From positions 13,517,557-13,581,556 of the forward strand of contig NC_092320.1 in the NCBI RefSeq assembly GCF_036785885.1: a stretch of 64,000 bases of DNA, read 5' to 3'. This DNA comes from Coffea arabica. Taxonomy: Eukaryota; Streptophyta; Magnoliopsida; Gentianales; Rubiaceae. The position numbers and the translations under genes were made by a program. Shown here piece by piece: positions 10,728 through 20,365 of this stretch (its first letter is position 1; each line of letters starts with the position of its first letter). The notes beneath the pieces were generated by a model. It was not told the origin of the DNA, made no database searches, and saw only the letters and a list, made by a program, of their open reading frames with translations.

Positions 10728-12851
10728 TTTTTTTTTTTAAAGGAATACCATCCCTTAATATATTAAAAATCGAGAAAAAAAATACATCAAATTAGAGGGG
10801 GGCCAAACCTGACCTCTGTTAAAGAAAAAGAAACATGTAATGATGGAAAATAAACACACATATAAAGGAATTGTAAAGACATAACAGATCAATCCAAAGA
10901 AATCATCCACACGAGGGTGCTCCACATTTGTGTGACTGCGAGTGAGCATTGGAATTTAGTTTGAGATCTTGACGTGTTTGCATTGTTTTACCTTTTTTTG
11001 AAAGCTGTTTCCTCGCTTTCTTTGAAAACACTTGGGTAAATTGCTGTTGTACTAGATTCTGGTCTTGATCTTTGTGTTTGTCGTGTTGTGAATCGACTTC
11101 TTCTTCTTCTTTTTTGTCGTTATTGCATGTTATACTTGAACGAAAAAAACTAATTTGATGTGGTCGGGGAAGTGTACCATGTAATTTTTCCCATTTAACC
11201 TCTTCGAACACATCTTTGAAAGCTGGCACTGGATTTTGAGACACCGTGGTTTTCGTTTCTGTTCTTGTACTTGTAATTGGAACCACAAGGAGTGGTAAGG
11301 CAATGACGGGGTCAGTGGTGTCGACCTTTTGATGATTATCGTCTCCCAAATTCTGCTTCTCAAAAGCTTGGGACCCATCACTTTTATTCCAATTAGAATT
11401 TTCAGCATTTTGATTTCTAATTGAAGTATTGTCGGCCATTTGCTGCTGACCATCTCCCAATATTTGCTCCACTAGAATATGGGACTCCTCACAATCATTT
11501 CCAGCAATGTGATCGCATGGTCCCTCCCTTTGGTCATGAACAACGAACTTTGCTTTTCCATGCTTGACAGCTTTTTCGTTGCAGCTTTGCCCTGGCACAG
11601 CAGCCCCCTCTATGGGCTCCATCATGCCTGGGCCTGCTACCACGTTCAGCTCCACCAGCGCCAATTCTCCCGTATTAGCAGTCCCTTCCAGCACTTCCTC
11701 TGGTTCGCCAATCACGCGGTCAGCCATAGCGTGAAGAATGGCATCAGCAGCAGCCTCTATCCCCTTCTCCACAAGCACAACCGTAGACCCTCCAAGCTGG
11801 TTCAGTAAGCACGATGCATCTTCCACAGCAGTAGTAGGGGTGTCAACGTGCAGTGACCCCTCGGAATGGCTCTTACCCGAATTCTGTGTCGCACCAGATT
11901 TCATCCCATCTCCTTCACTCACCCCCCTTCGCTCCTCATCCTCTGTACGCTGCGTGTTAACTGGTGAGGAGCGAACCTTTGCGCCCATCACCCCTGTGAC
12001 CAGATCCTCCTGCGTCTTGTGCAAGCGTAAATCAGGGTGCTTCACACGGCAATGATTCTCGCCATGCCCTTGACGATAGCAGTGGCTGCAATAATTAGGG
12101 AGGTTCTCAGGGATAAGAACCTGCCAAAAACCATCCCCATCTCCCATATCGACCCACACCCTCGACGGAATCGATTTGAGCAGATCCACCTCAACACATA
12201 CCCGTGCCACATTCGGTCGCGAAAACGAAGACGTAGCCGCATCCACGAATAGCTGCGTACCCAAGCAGGAGACAAGATGAAATAGACATGGCTTAGCAAA
12301 TAAGTGAATTGGGAGTTTGGGCAATCTAAACCAGACGGGAACAAGGGAAGACTCTCTGTTCACATGGAACTTAGATGTCCACTTAAAAACCCTCATGGGG
12401 GATCCATTCACGTACCACAAACTTCGTCCCCAAACGCGAAGGAAATCCGCTTCACACTGAAATTTCAGCAACACATGCCTAGCATCTAACAATCCCACAG
12501 TCGCCGTATCCTTCAAATCAAGAGTCGACAAGAATTTCCTCAGGTCAGGCAGTAGCGGCCGCCCCTTAGAGAACTTCCCAACCAAAGTGTAGCGGAATGG
12601 AGCAGCAACCACTGCTATGTCAGCCGCACTGAAGACCACCGCAGGCTCTCCACGGTGTGTTGTCATCCTCGCTTGAACTTGCACTACCTCGGACGTCGGT
12701 TGTGGCTCAAACAACGCAGAGAAGGCCTTCTTCCTAAAAGGGGAGGAAGAGGCCGACAGCCCCCCACCCGGAGGAGGGGGGCAGTCTCGGCTGCCATGGT
12801 TAATTAGATTTGCCAATGGTTCATGAGCAAGAGAGAGAGAGATGTGGTTCT
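10728..12851 (-). mobile_element. ORF1-only L1-type (LINE) retroposon with 15-bp TSD
   Basis: A perfect 15-bp direct repeat, cattcttggttcatc, flanks the insert at 10713-10727 and 12852-12866. The left end is a T-run (10728-10738), which is a poly(A) tail on the minus strand, the hallmark of target-primed reverse transcription. Inside is one long minus-strand frame (10903-12816) matching plant LINE ORF1 (DUF4283 plus CCHC knuckle), followed by only about 165 bp of 3' tail. No endonuclease or reverse-transcriptase ORF2 is present. An ordinary 5'-truncated LINE would keep ORF2 and lose ORF1, so this copy either derives from an internally deleted, ORF1-only lineage or is a retrocopied mRNA. The paralogous promoter at 13950-13990 shows the empty site. 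Confidence 0.85.
10903..12816 (-). CDS. LINE ORF1-like protein: DUF4283 and CCHC zinc knuckle
   Basis: This is an uninterrupted 637-codon frame. Residues about 60-215 carry the DUF4283 domain typical of plant L1 ORF1 proteins, with the aromatic core WGRSLWYVNGSPMRVFKW. A CX2CX4HX4C zinc knuckle follows (Cys243, Cys246, His251, Cys256). The C-terminal 370 residues are low-complexity, rich in Glu, Gln, Ser and Lys, with Lys/Gln-rich stretches near the end. In the LINE life cycle ORF1 binds the element RNA as a chaperone. The frame opens with TTG; the first in-frame ATG is at 12666 (residue 51), just before DUF4283, so a start there would keep the domain. The frame lacks stops over 1.9 kb, so the insertion is recent or the frame has been retained. 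Standalone DUF4283/zinc-knuckle genes are common in plant annotations and most derive from such elements. Confidence 0.8.
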   Translation of the reverse strand: MANLINHGSRDCPPPPGGGLSASSSPFRKKAFSALFEPQPTSEVVQVQARMTTHRGEPAVVFSAADIAVVAAPFRYTLVGKFSKGRPLLPDLRKFLSTLDLKDTATVGLLDARHVLLKFQCEADFLRVWGRSLWYVNGSPMRVFKWTSKFHVNRESSLVPVWFRLPKLPIHLFAKPCLFHLVSCLGTQLFVDAATSSFSRPNVARVCVEVDLLKSIPSRVWVDMGDGDGFWQVLIPENLPNYCSHCYRQGHGENHCRVKHPDLRLHKTQEDLVTGVMGAKVRSSPVNTQRTEDEERRGVSEGDGMKSGATQNSGKSHSEGSLHVDTPTTAVEDASCLLNQLGGSTVVLVEKGIEAAADAILHAMADRVIGEPEEVLEGTANTGELALVELNVVAGPGMMEPIEGAAVPGQSCNEKAVKHGKAKFVVHDQREGPCDHIAGNDCEESHILVEQILGDGQQQMADNTSIRNQNAENSNWNKSDGSQAFEKQNLGDDNHQKVDTTDPVIALPLLVVPITSTRTETKTTVSQNPVPAFKDVFEEVKWEKLHGTLPRPHQISFFRSSITCNNDKKEEEEVDSQHDKHKDQDQNLVQQQFTQVFSKKARKQLSKKGKTMQTRQDLKLNSNAHSQSHKCGAPSCG

Positions 12852-12866
12852 CATTCTTGGTTCATC

Positions 12867-12982
12867 AGCGTTTGGTTGGACAATTTTCTCTTCTACCTTG
12901 TACTGGTAAAGTACTCTCTTGTACACATCTTTTGCATAGATGACTAACGTTTGTCTAACGATTATCTAAATATTAAGTAGTA
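12867..12982 (+). promoter_or_regulatory. Remaining proximal promoter/5' leader of the inhibitor gene
   Basis: Only about 116 bp separate the LINE's right-hand TSD from the ATG at 12983. The sequence is paralogous to DNA upstream of the pseudogene copy (agcatttggttagac at about 13979, then a second match at about 14950-15008). No confident TATA box is visible in this short segment. Upstream promoter DNA now lies beyond 2.1 kb of LINE sequence. Confidence 0.45.
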
Positions 12983-13477
12983 ATGGCTTCCTTTAGTCGA
13001 TTTTGCTTGTTTGCCTGGCTTTTGTGGGGAAACTTAGGAGTCCAAGGCGATGACTCGGCGATCGTTGGTGTATGCAAAAAGATGGACATTTATTATTATA
13101 TGTGCTATGACTGCCTAAAGAGCAACCCACAAGAACCAGATTTTGGTGCCAAATCCATAATCTGCACTACGGATGCATATGTTATCCTCCGAAAATCAAG
13201 TTTCGATTTTTCGTTGAATTCTACTGGCCGCTTTCGGGAGATGGCCAAATTGTGCGTGGATCAATTTGACATAACTTTGGGTTACTGTAAAGCCGCGTTT
13301 AAAGCATGGAGATTGAAGCGAAAACCAGCCACCTTAGCATTTCTTCACAGCAGCTTGGATTATTACCTCAAGTGCGTTGATCACGTCTTCGAACCCGTTC
13401 CAGTTGAATATGTCGTACAATTAAATACTGCTAAAGCTTTCAATGAGGTGGCAATTGAAATTGTCTCTCTACCATGA
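12983..13477 (+). CDS. Invertase/pectin methylesterase inhibitor-like secreted protein
   Basis: This is a single-exon gene of 164 residues. Residues 1-22 form a signal peptide (hydrophobic LFAWLLW core, cleavage near QGDD). The mature part has the cysteine layout of the plant PMEI/invertase-inhibitor fold: Cys31 with Cys41/Cys44 at the N-terminal hairpin, Cys91 and Cys102 in the middle, and Cys131 in the helix before the C-terminus. Such proteins act in the apoplast, or sometimes the vacuole, where they inhibit acid invertase or pectin methylesterase; the target cannot be told from sequence. The length suits the family. The start is the first ATG and matches the paralogous pseudogene, where the codon has become GTG. 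A LINE insertion upstream may have changed expression. Family assignment is moderately sure because the sequence is divergent. Confidence 0.7.
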   Translation: MASFSRFCLFAWLLWGNLGVQGDDSAIVGVCKKMDIYYYMCYDCLKSNPQEPDFGAKSIICTTDAYVILRKSSFDFSLNSTGRFREMAKLCVDQFDITLGYCKAAFKAWRLKRKPATLAFLHSSLDYYLKCVDHVFEPVPVEYVVQLNTAKAFNEVAIEIVSLP

Positions 13478-14574
13478 TCGTAGTTTTGATCCAAATATTG
13501 GGTAGCTAATGTAAAATATATCATCTTGATCTTCATGGACTGCAGTTGATGGGTATTTTTCTTAATATATACTTGCTTACCATTTTCATTCACTTTATGT
13601 TTATCCATGCTTCACAAAATAAATTATATATTGATTTTAATGTTATGAAGTTAATTTCATAGTCAGCCATCCTTTTGAAGCATAGATAATTTTTACGAGT
13701 AATACCTTGTCTTTTTTCATTTATCTTTGTGCGCTATGAGAAATGATGCCATTGTCAGACACAATGAACAGGCTTTTCTTTGGGGAAGATAAGGACTGCC
13801 AGATCCTTATGTTCCTAAGTTCGGATTCTAGTAATTCAAACTATTAATTGACTCAATTGCTTCAAAGTTTATCGTTGGCATTAATTGCTGACGGTGATCA
13901 TATATCTCTAGATTCCTCAACTCTTTCCATTTAAATGAAGAAATGCATACATTTTTCGTTGCGATTCTGGGTCCATCAGCATTTGGTTAGACAGTATTTA
14001 ATCTCTTCTACATTTTATTGTTAAATCACTCTCTTTACGCTGCTAGTTCATAGACCGTCAAAAGTATACTTCTTTCATCTAGTATGTGATTAAAAATTTT
14101 GCTCTTTTATTGTTCAATTGCTTTTTGGCATATGATGATCTTGTTTAAACAACTTATTAGCCTTGTGCAAATACTTTCATGATTCATACTATATTCTTCA
14201 AATCATTATCAATTTATCTTGTTGCACCAAATTTTAATGGAAGCACTTCAATAAAAATCTATCATGTAATATAGTTTCTAAGGTTCATATGCATAATAGC
14301 TAATGATCAAGTGGTCATTTTTTTCAATCACATTATACCAATATGTTTTATAAGATCCAAAATTTGACAATGGTTTGTCAATATAGTTCGACCTATCAAG
14401 CCCCTTGGAATAGCTTTTACTTAAGATCGATTACCTGTAAGCTTAAATTAGATAGTATCTCAATTAAAGAGTGATGCACCACTATTATAGTCAATTTTGT
14501 ACAATCCCTTTTATTTTGGTACTTTCTGCATTCTACCTGTTTTAAAATTTTGGTAATCCTCCTCATGACTTGTT
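13478..14574. other. Spacer between inhibitor copies, including the duplicated promoter segment
   Basis: After the gene's 3' region, DNA from about 13800 to 14000 is homologous to 10540-10727 plus 12867-12885, the duplicated promoter without the LINE. About 14040-14945 is additional AT-rich sequence not found in copy 1, and it includes the two small retroposons at 14586-14808. No gene was seen. Confidence 0.5.
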
Positions 14575-14585
14575 AACTGTTGTGG

Positions 14586-14696
14586 ATTGCTGAAGAAGGG
14601 AATTGGTCCCTGATTCGAGTCTCGCTGCCAGCAAATTGCAGGGGTGGGGGAATTAGTCTGCGGGTCCACTCCCTACGGGACACCTAAAAAAAAAAA
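14586..14696 (+). mobile_element. SINE-like retroposon fragment with poly(A)
   Basis: A sequence resembling RNA polymerase III box B (gattcgagtctc) at about 14612 is followed by a GC-rich body and a 12-base A-run. The short repeat actgttgYgg sits on both sides (14576-14585 and 14697-14706), as expected for a target duplication. Box A is not clear, so the head is probably truncated. Confidence 0.5.
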
Positions 14697-14706
14697 ACTG
14701 TTGCGG

Positions 14707-14808
14707 GTATGGGATGAGAAATGAGTTGAATGATATAGAAAAAGGGAGTGTAAGTAAGAGATCTCAATTTCGAGATCTCCCACTTACACAAAAAATAAAG
14801 GAAAAAAA
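14707..14808 (+). mobile_element. Second small retroposon-like insert with hairpin and A-rich end
   Basis: This insert is bounded by the second and third copies of actgttgYgg (14697-14706 and 14809-14818) and ends A-rich. It contains a strong hairpin at 14748-14789: gtgtaagtaagagatctc against gagatctcccacttacac. Family unknown. Confidence 0.4.
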
Positions 14809-15008
14809 ACTGTTGTGGATATTGCAACATCAAAATTGAGTTCAAGAAAATATATATTTGGTTGCGGAAATAAGGTTAAAAGATTTTACTAAACATATTA
14901 CTCTACTCAATGTCTGTTTGAAAATTGCATTTATCATTTTTTTTATAGTACATGCCTAACATATGTCCAACGATCATCTTAATTTAATCAGGAATGTAGC
15001 AAAGCCAC

Positions 15009-15436
15009 GTGGCTTCCTTTGGTCGATTTTTCTTGTTTGCCTGGCTCTTGTGGATCAATTTCGGAGTTGAAGGCGATGAATCGGCGATCATTGATGTATG
15101 CAAGAAGACAGGCCGTAATTTTGACTTTTGCTGTCATTGCCTGAAGGGGAAGCAACAAAGCGACGAACCAGACTTTGCTGCCAAATCCATAATCTGGACT
15201 ACTGACGCATTTGCCATCGTCCGAAAATCATCTCTCGATTTTTCGTTAAATTCTCCTGGCAACTTTCAGAAAATGGCGAAGCGAAAGTTTTGTTTGGACT
15301 GAATCGAACTATCTTTGGGTTACTTTGAAGTCGCAGTTAAAGCATGGAGATTGAAGTGAAAATCAGGCGCCATAGAATTTCTCAACAACAGTTATGATTA
15401 TTTGCGCAAGTGCATTGAACCGAGCGGGACAGATTA
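15009..15436 (+). pseudogene. Broken tandem copy of the inhibitor-like gene
   Basis: The translated start is nearly identical to the gene at 12983 (MASFxRFxLFAWLLW..), but the initiator is GTG instead of ATG. Homology runs through the first cysteines. Near 15278-15302 an indel shifts the frame and a TGA ends it after 97 codons. Further on, the codon corresponding to CGA in the intact copy (Lys-Arg-Lys region) reads TGA in 'ttgaagtgaaaa'. The C-terminal part is also repeated at 20697-20785, because it lies inside the 283-bp duplication around the next retrotransposon. It is clearly non-functional as an inhibitor gene. Confidence 0.8.
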
Positions 15437-15630
15437 ACCGTTCTTGAACAGTGTAAAAATTTTTTTAAACATATTGTAACTCTATGTAAACTTTCTGTAC
15501 ATCCTTACAACCGATGTATGATATTTTGTTACAATTCATATGGGTTCCATATATAATCCATGTAACCATTTGATTAATGCGCTAGAGTTCACTTTACATG
15601 TACCATAAGATAGATGAAAGCAAAATGTAT
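15348..15630. repeat. 283-bp host-DNA duplication, left copy
   Basis: This copy runs from 'agattgaagtgaaaatcagg' to 'caaaatgtat' and is repeated at 20697-20979 with one substitution and one shift in an A/T run. It contains the 3' part of the inhibitor pseudogene and its downstream flank. The cut-down LTR begins immediately after it at 15631. Confidence 0.9.
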
Positions 15631-15715
15631 CGTTTCATGACTCAGTACCCTGTGTACACCAAACGCTAGTAGCTGTGAATAAAACGACCCTGGCTATTGT
15701 GCTGCGTTCCTGACA
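15631..15715 (-). repeat. Truncated 3' LTR (85 of 332 bp)
   Basis: On the minus strand it starts TGTCAGGAACG, directly after the polypurine tract, and stops after 85 bases at 'catgaaacg'. The next three bases (ata; tat on the plus strand) are shared by LTR and host sequence, a microhomology at the junction. Confidence 0.85.
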
Positions 15716-15743
15716 ATTTCTCCCCCTTAAACAAAGCTTGTCC

Positions 15744-17429
15744 TCAAGCTTGGAAGTCCGGAAATTGTTTGTCGATGAAGTCCTTGTCCTCCCATGATGA
15801 TTCTGATTCGGGCAGCTGATCCCACTTGACTAGGTACTGGATGACTACTTGGGAGTTACGCATGGTAGCCCTGCTCTTCAATATCTTCTCAGGTTGAAGC
15901 AAGCATTGATCAGACGAGTCCCATGCAGGTAGCACGGGGTCAGTGCTCTGAGCGCTCCCAATCTTCTTCTTTAACAGAGAAACATGAAATACGGAATGGA
16001 TCCTAGCTCCCACAGGCAACTGCAACTTGTAAGCCACTGCTCCCACCTTAGCAATAATCTGGAACGGACCATAATATTTTGCTGTGAGTTTTAAGCTCTT
16101 CCGAATAGCCACTGTTTGTTGCCTATAGGGTTGCAGTTTGAGAAACACCCAATCTCCCACTTGAAGTGTTCGTTCAGTCCTGTGCCTATCAGCAAAGCTC
16201 TTCATGCGACTTTGTGCCTTTGCCAAATTCTCCTTAATGAGAGATATGACCTTGAGCCTATCCTGTACCATGTTGACTGCTGCTGGTATAAAACTATCAT
16301 GGAAGGGTCCCAAAGGGATGTGGCTGGGCTTATATCCATATAACGCCTCAAATGGAGAGATTTGCAGACTGGTGTGAAAATTGGTGTTGTACCAAAGCTC
16401 AGCTGTAGGTAGCCAGTTGCTCCAATGCGAGGGATGTTCACTGCACATGCATCTAAGGTAGTTTTCCAAACATTGATTTACTCGCTCACTTTGACCATCA
16501 GATTGAGGATGATATGATGAGCTGTAGTGTAAGCCAACCCCCAGCAGCTGGAACAACTCCTGCCAAAATTTGCTCACAAAAATCCTGTCTCTATCAGAAA
16601 TGACAGATTCGGGTAAACCATGTAGCCTATACACCTGGTCTAAGAAGACTTGAGCTATCTGTTGTGCAGAGAAGGGATGTGTGAGACGTATGAAGTGACT
16701 GAACTTCGTCAAGCGATCAACCACTACCAAAATAGTATCAAAACCATGAGATACGGGCAGCTGTTCAATGAAGTCCATTGATATGTGTGACCAAGCCTGC
16801 TGTGGAACTGGAATAGGCTGTAGAAGTCCAGGATAGGGAACATTCTCATGTTTGCTCCTTTGGCACACATCACAAGACCTGACAAATGTGACAACATCCT
16901 GCTTGATTCCAGGCCAGTAAAACAGAGATTGTATCCTGCGCAGGCACCCCCTCTGGCCAGAATGTCCACCCACTGCTGAATCATGCAAGGCCTTGATCAC
17001 CTTGCTGCGAATATTGTTGGTAGTTCCCACGTATAATTTGTCCTTAAATTTAAGCATCCCTTGATCAAGTTTAAAGTCTGTGACTGCATTGGGATCCAAC
17101 AGGAGCTGAGTTATTTTCTGCTGAGCTTCATCATCTCCTTCATAGCTTCCCACCAACTCCTGCATCCACGCTGGCTGCATAGTGGAGATTGCACACACAG
17201 CTTGGCCTGCTGCAATGTCCTCATAGGGTCCTTCAAACCTCCTCCTTGATAGAGCATCTGCCACCCCATTGTCAGCTCCTTTCTTGTACTGAAGTTCATA
17301 GTCCAACCCCAATAACTTGGTGAGCCATTTGTGTTGTAGTGGATGGGTAAGCTTCTGCTCCAGCAAGTGCTTGAGGGCCTGGTGGTCCGTCTTGATGACA
17401 AAATGGTGACCTACCAAGTAATGCTTTCA
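15744..17429 (-). pseudogene. Gypsy pol, 3' half: RNase H, integrase, chromodomain-like end
   Basis: This frame follows an in-frame TGA (17429-17427) that falls where relatives have Trp in the RNase H segment. Residues 1-60 complete RNase H. The integrase has an HHCC zinc finger (His145, His152, Cys182, Cys185) and a D,D-35-E core (Asp215, Asp275, Glu311). The last 40 residues (VIQYLVKWDQLPESESSWED) form a chromodomain-like module, which in chromoviruses is thought to guide integration to marked chromatin. The catalytic residues look intact, but without readthrough the part is not joined to reverse transcriptase. Confidence 0.85.
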
Positions 17430-19877
17430 TTTGGTTACGGCTAGCACCAATGCAAATAACTCCTTCTCATACACTGATAACCCCAAGTTCTGGGTAGACA
17501 AAACTTTGCTGAGGAATGCTATAGGGTGACCCTGTTGCATCAGTACTGCTCCAATCCCCACTCCACAAGCATCCGTCTCTATTGTAAAAGGAATATCAAA
17601 ATCTGGCATACTCAGTACTGGAGCCGTAGTCATGGCTCTCTTGAGGTCCTCAAAAGCCATCTGCGCATGGTGGTTCCACCCAAAGTTCTCCTTTTTCAAC
17701 AGCTGAGTCAAAGGTTTGCAGATCACGCCATATCCCTTTATGAACCTTCTGTAGTATCCAGTCAGCCCCAAGAAGCCCCTAAGTTCCTTAACTGAGTTGG
17801 GGGTAGGCCACGACAGGATACACTCCACCTTGTCTGGATCCATGCTGACCCCAAACTCAGAAATCACATGTCTCAAGTACTCCATAGATGTCTGAGCAAA
17901 GGAACATTTGGACTTCTTGCAATACAACTGATTATCAGCTAGGACCTGGAGTACAATTTTCAGGTGCTGTGCATGTGACTCTAGGGTGGGACTGTAGACC
18001 AGTATATCGTCAAAAAAAACTAGCACAAACTTCCGCAGGAATGGCTGAAAGATGCGGTTCATCAAGGCTTGAAATGTGGCTGGGGCGTTCGTGAGGCCAA
18101 AAGGCATCACCAGAAACTCAAAGTGTCCATGGTGTGTTTGAAATGCAGTCTTATGGGTGTCTGCCAACTTGACCCTCAACTGATGGTACCCTGCTCTGAG
18201 GTCCAACTTAGACATAAACTTAGTGCCATGCAACTCATCTAATAACTCATCAATGTTGGGAATGGGAAACCTATCCTTAACAGTCACTTCATTTAGTTTT
18301 CTATAGTCCACACACAGTCTCCAAGTGTTATCTTTTTTTTTCACTAACAAGAAAGGGGAAGCAAAAGGACTGGTACTGTTTTTAACAATTCCATTCGTAA
18401 GCATTTCTGCCACCTGTTTTTCAATTTCTGCTTTATGTGAGTGAGGGTACCTGTAAGGTTTGAGTTTAAATGGCTCTGCTCCTGGTTTGAGGATGATTTG
18501 GTGATCCAGATTTCTTTCAGGAGGTAATCCTGTGGGGGTAGCAAAAATTTGAGGGAATTGCTGCAGGACCTGTTCTACCAACTCTGGAATGTCTCCTTTA
18601 AGGTCTTTAGTGGAGTTTGTCTGCAGGTGTGCACAACTCTTCTTCTTCTCCTGTATAAAAGATCGAAGGTCCCTTCCCCTTACAAGCTCCATTGTAGGCT
18701 GATTGATGAACCCTTGGAGGTGGAGTAGCTCCCCTCTGTTGCTGAGTGAAATGTTGAGGGCGTGGAAATCAAAAGTGATTGGGCTGAATTGACACATCCA
18801 GTCCACTCCCAAAATAATGTCCCAACTCCCCAGCTCCATTACTTTCATATCGAACTGGAATTGATATTCTTGTATTCTCCAACCCACTTTAGGACATGCT
18901 GCCCCACTGGTTATGTCTGTTCCATTAGCTAGGGTCACAGTGAAGGGGTTCACAGCTTGAAATGGTAACTGCAATAAGGTAACAATCCTGTGGTTGATGA
19001 AGCTGTCTGAACTCCCAGTGTGTACTAAAATTTTAACTGGCAAACCCCCTATACTGCCTATCAACATAATCGATTTCCTCTGGATGGCCCCAGACAGGGC
19101 ATTTAACGTCACCTCTGCCATCTCTCCAACTCTGCCCGTGAATTCATCCTGCTCCCCTACTGCATCCTCAAAGTCAGTATCATCTCCCTCCTCCACACTT
19201 AGGCAATTCAAGCCTTTTGGTCTACACTGGTGTCCTAATCCAAACTTTTCTCCACATCTGTAACACAGGCCATTCTTGCGTCTGTACTGTAACTCCTCTG
19301 CTGACAGTCTTCCCACTTCCTTATGTGCAACTTCAGTTTTTTTGGCATTGGGAGTAATTGCAGGTAGCCTGTAGGAACTCGGCATGTTGTGTCCACCCGT
19401 TTGACCTTTGTACATCCCATACCTAGGTTCTAGAGCAATTTTGCCAGAAACTTTGGTCTGCTTACATTGTATCTCTAATGCATATTCTTGCAGCTCGGCC
19501 ACTTCAAATGCTTTGGACAATGCTTGTGGTTTGAACATCTTCACCATAGGTTTAATCTCCTCTTTCAATCCACTGATAAAACTGGAAATGAAGTAGGATT
19601 CATCCAGTTTGGGGTTCCTAGTAAGCATTAAAGTTTTTAGTTCTTCAAATTTCTCCTCATACTCCTCCACCGTCCCTACTTGTTGTAGTTTGTTAAATTC
19701 CTCTACTATGTCAATAGACCCCTTCCCAGAGAACCTCTCGCATAGCAACTCACTAAATTTCTCCCAATTCAGTCCAGGATTCACTAATTTCACCCCCTGG
19801 AACCAGTTGTCAGCTTTGCCTTCTAAGAACATTTCTACTACATCCATCCTTTGGCAGGCAGGGATCTGATAATTCAA
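17427..19877 (-). pseudogene. Gypsy gag C-terminal half, protease, reverse transcriptase
   Basis: An open stretch of 816 codons without a proper ATG. Residues 1-135 are the retrotransposon gag domain (MFLEGKADNWFQG), followed by a zinc knuckle (Cys205, Cys208, His216, Cys218). The protease motif reads VHTGSSDSFI where the family has an Asp before Thr-Gly, so the catalytic aspartate is replaced by His286. Reverse transcriptase spans about 450-640 with VDYRKLN, LDLRAGYHQ and FFDDILVYS (catalytic Asp pair at 623-624). RNase H begins near 740 and is cut by the TGA. The frame joins the upstream gag part only through a frameshift near 19890. Confidence 0.85.
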
Positions 19878-19889
19878 GAAGTAGCCATT

Positions 19890-20316
19890 CCCTAGGGTTC
19901 CCAGCTGAGTACATTGGCAATTCTAATCGAGGCAAATTAGGAGTGAACATTCTACCTCTGAACTCCTGCTGATGTCCGGCGGTGTCTGCCTGAGTGGATA
20001 GCCGGTGGTGCGATGGCGGCGTGGGCAGAAGAGGCTCACTAGACCCTCCTTCATTCTCTTGGACTCCCTTGTCCTTCAACATCACCTTCATCAGTGCGTT
20101 AAACTTCTGTTCCAGCTTGCCAAACTTCTGGTCCAAACTCCCCACTACTGCTTCCATGCGCGAGTTACTCTTCTCCAGCTCCTCCTGGAGCTTATGCTGT
20201 GTCTCATTCTGCCCTGCGGTATGCAGAGCGGCCATGGATTCGGCCAATTCTTGGAGTCTGATCTCCTGCTTCTTAAGCTGGTCTTCCATCACTCGGTACC
20301 GTGTGTTCTCCGCCAT
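19890..20316 (-). pseudogene. Gypsy gag N-terminal part
   Basis: It starts at an ATG (20316), about 30 bp after the PBS. Residues 1-85 are a predicted coiled coil (heptad-like, Glu/Lys/Leu-rich), followed by a Pro/Ser linker and LELPMYSAGNPREW, the beginning of the retrotransposon gag domain. Right after this Trp the frame is lost: the downstream gag sequence continues in another frame and several conserved residues are missing, which points to a small deletion. The frame in this register ends at 19810 with unrelated residues. Confidence 0.8.
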
Positions 20317-20345
20317 TACAGTCCTTCTTCTTCAGCAGCCAAGGA

Positions 20346-20364
20346 TCGGCTGCTCTGATACCAA
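20346..20364 (-). other. Primer binding site (initiator tRNA-Met type)
   Basis: On the minus strand ttggtatcagagcagccga follows the 5' LTR end (..CCTGACA) by one base. The tggtatcagagc core complements the 3' end of plant initiator tRNA-Met. Confidence 0.85.
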
Positions 20365-20365
20365 C

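Noticed and set aside
11479..12055. Plus-strand open frames across the LINE ORF1
   Set aside because: Shadows of the minus-strand ORF1, which carries the recognisable domains.
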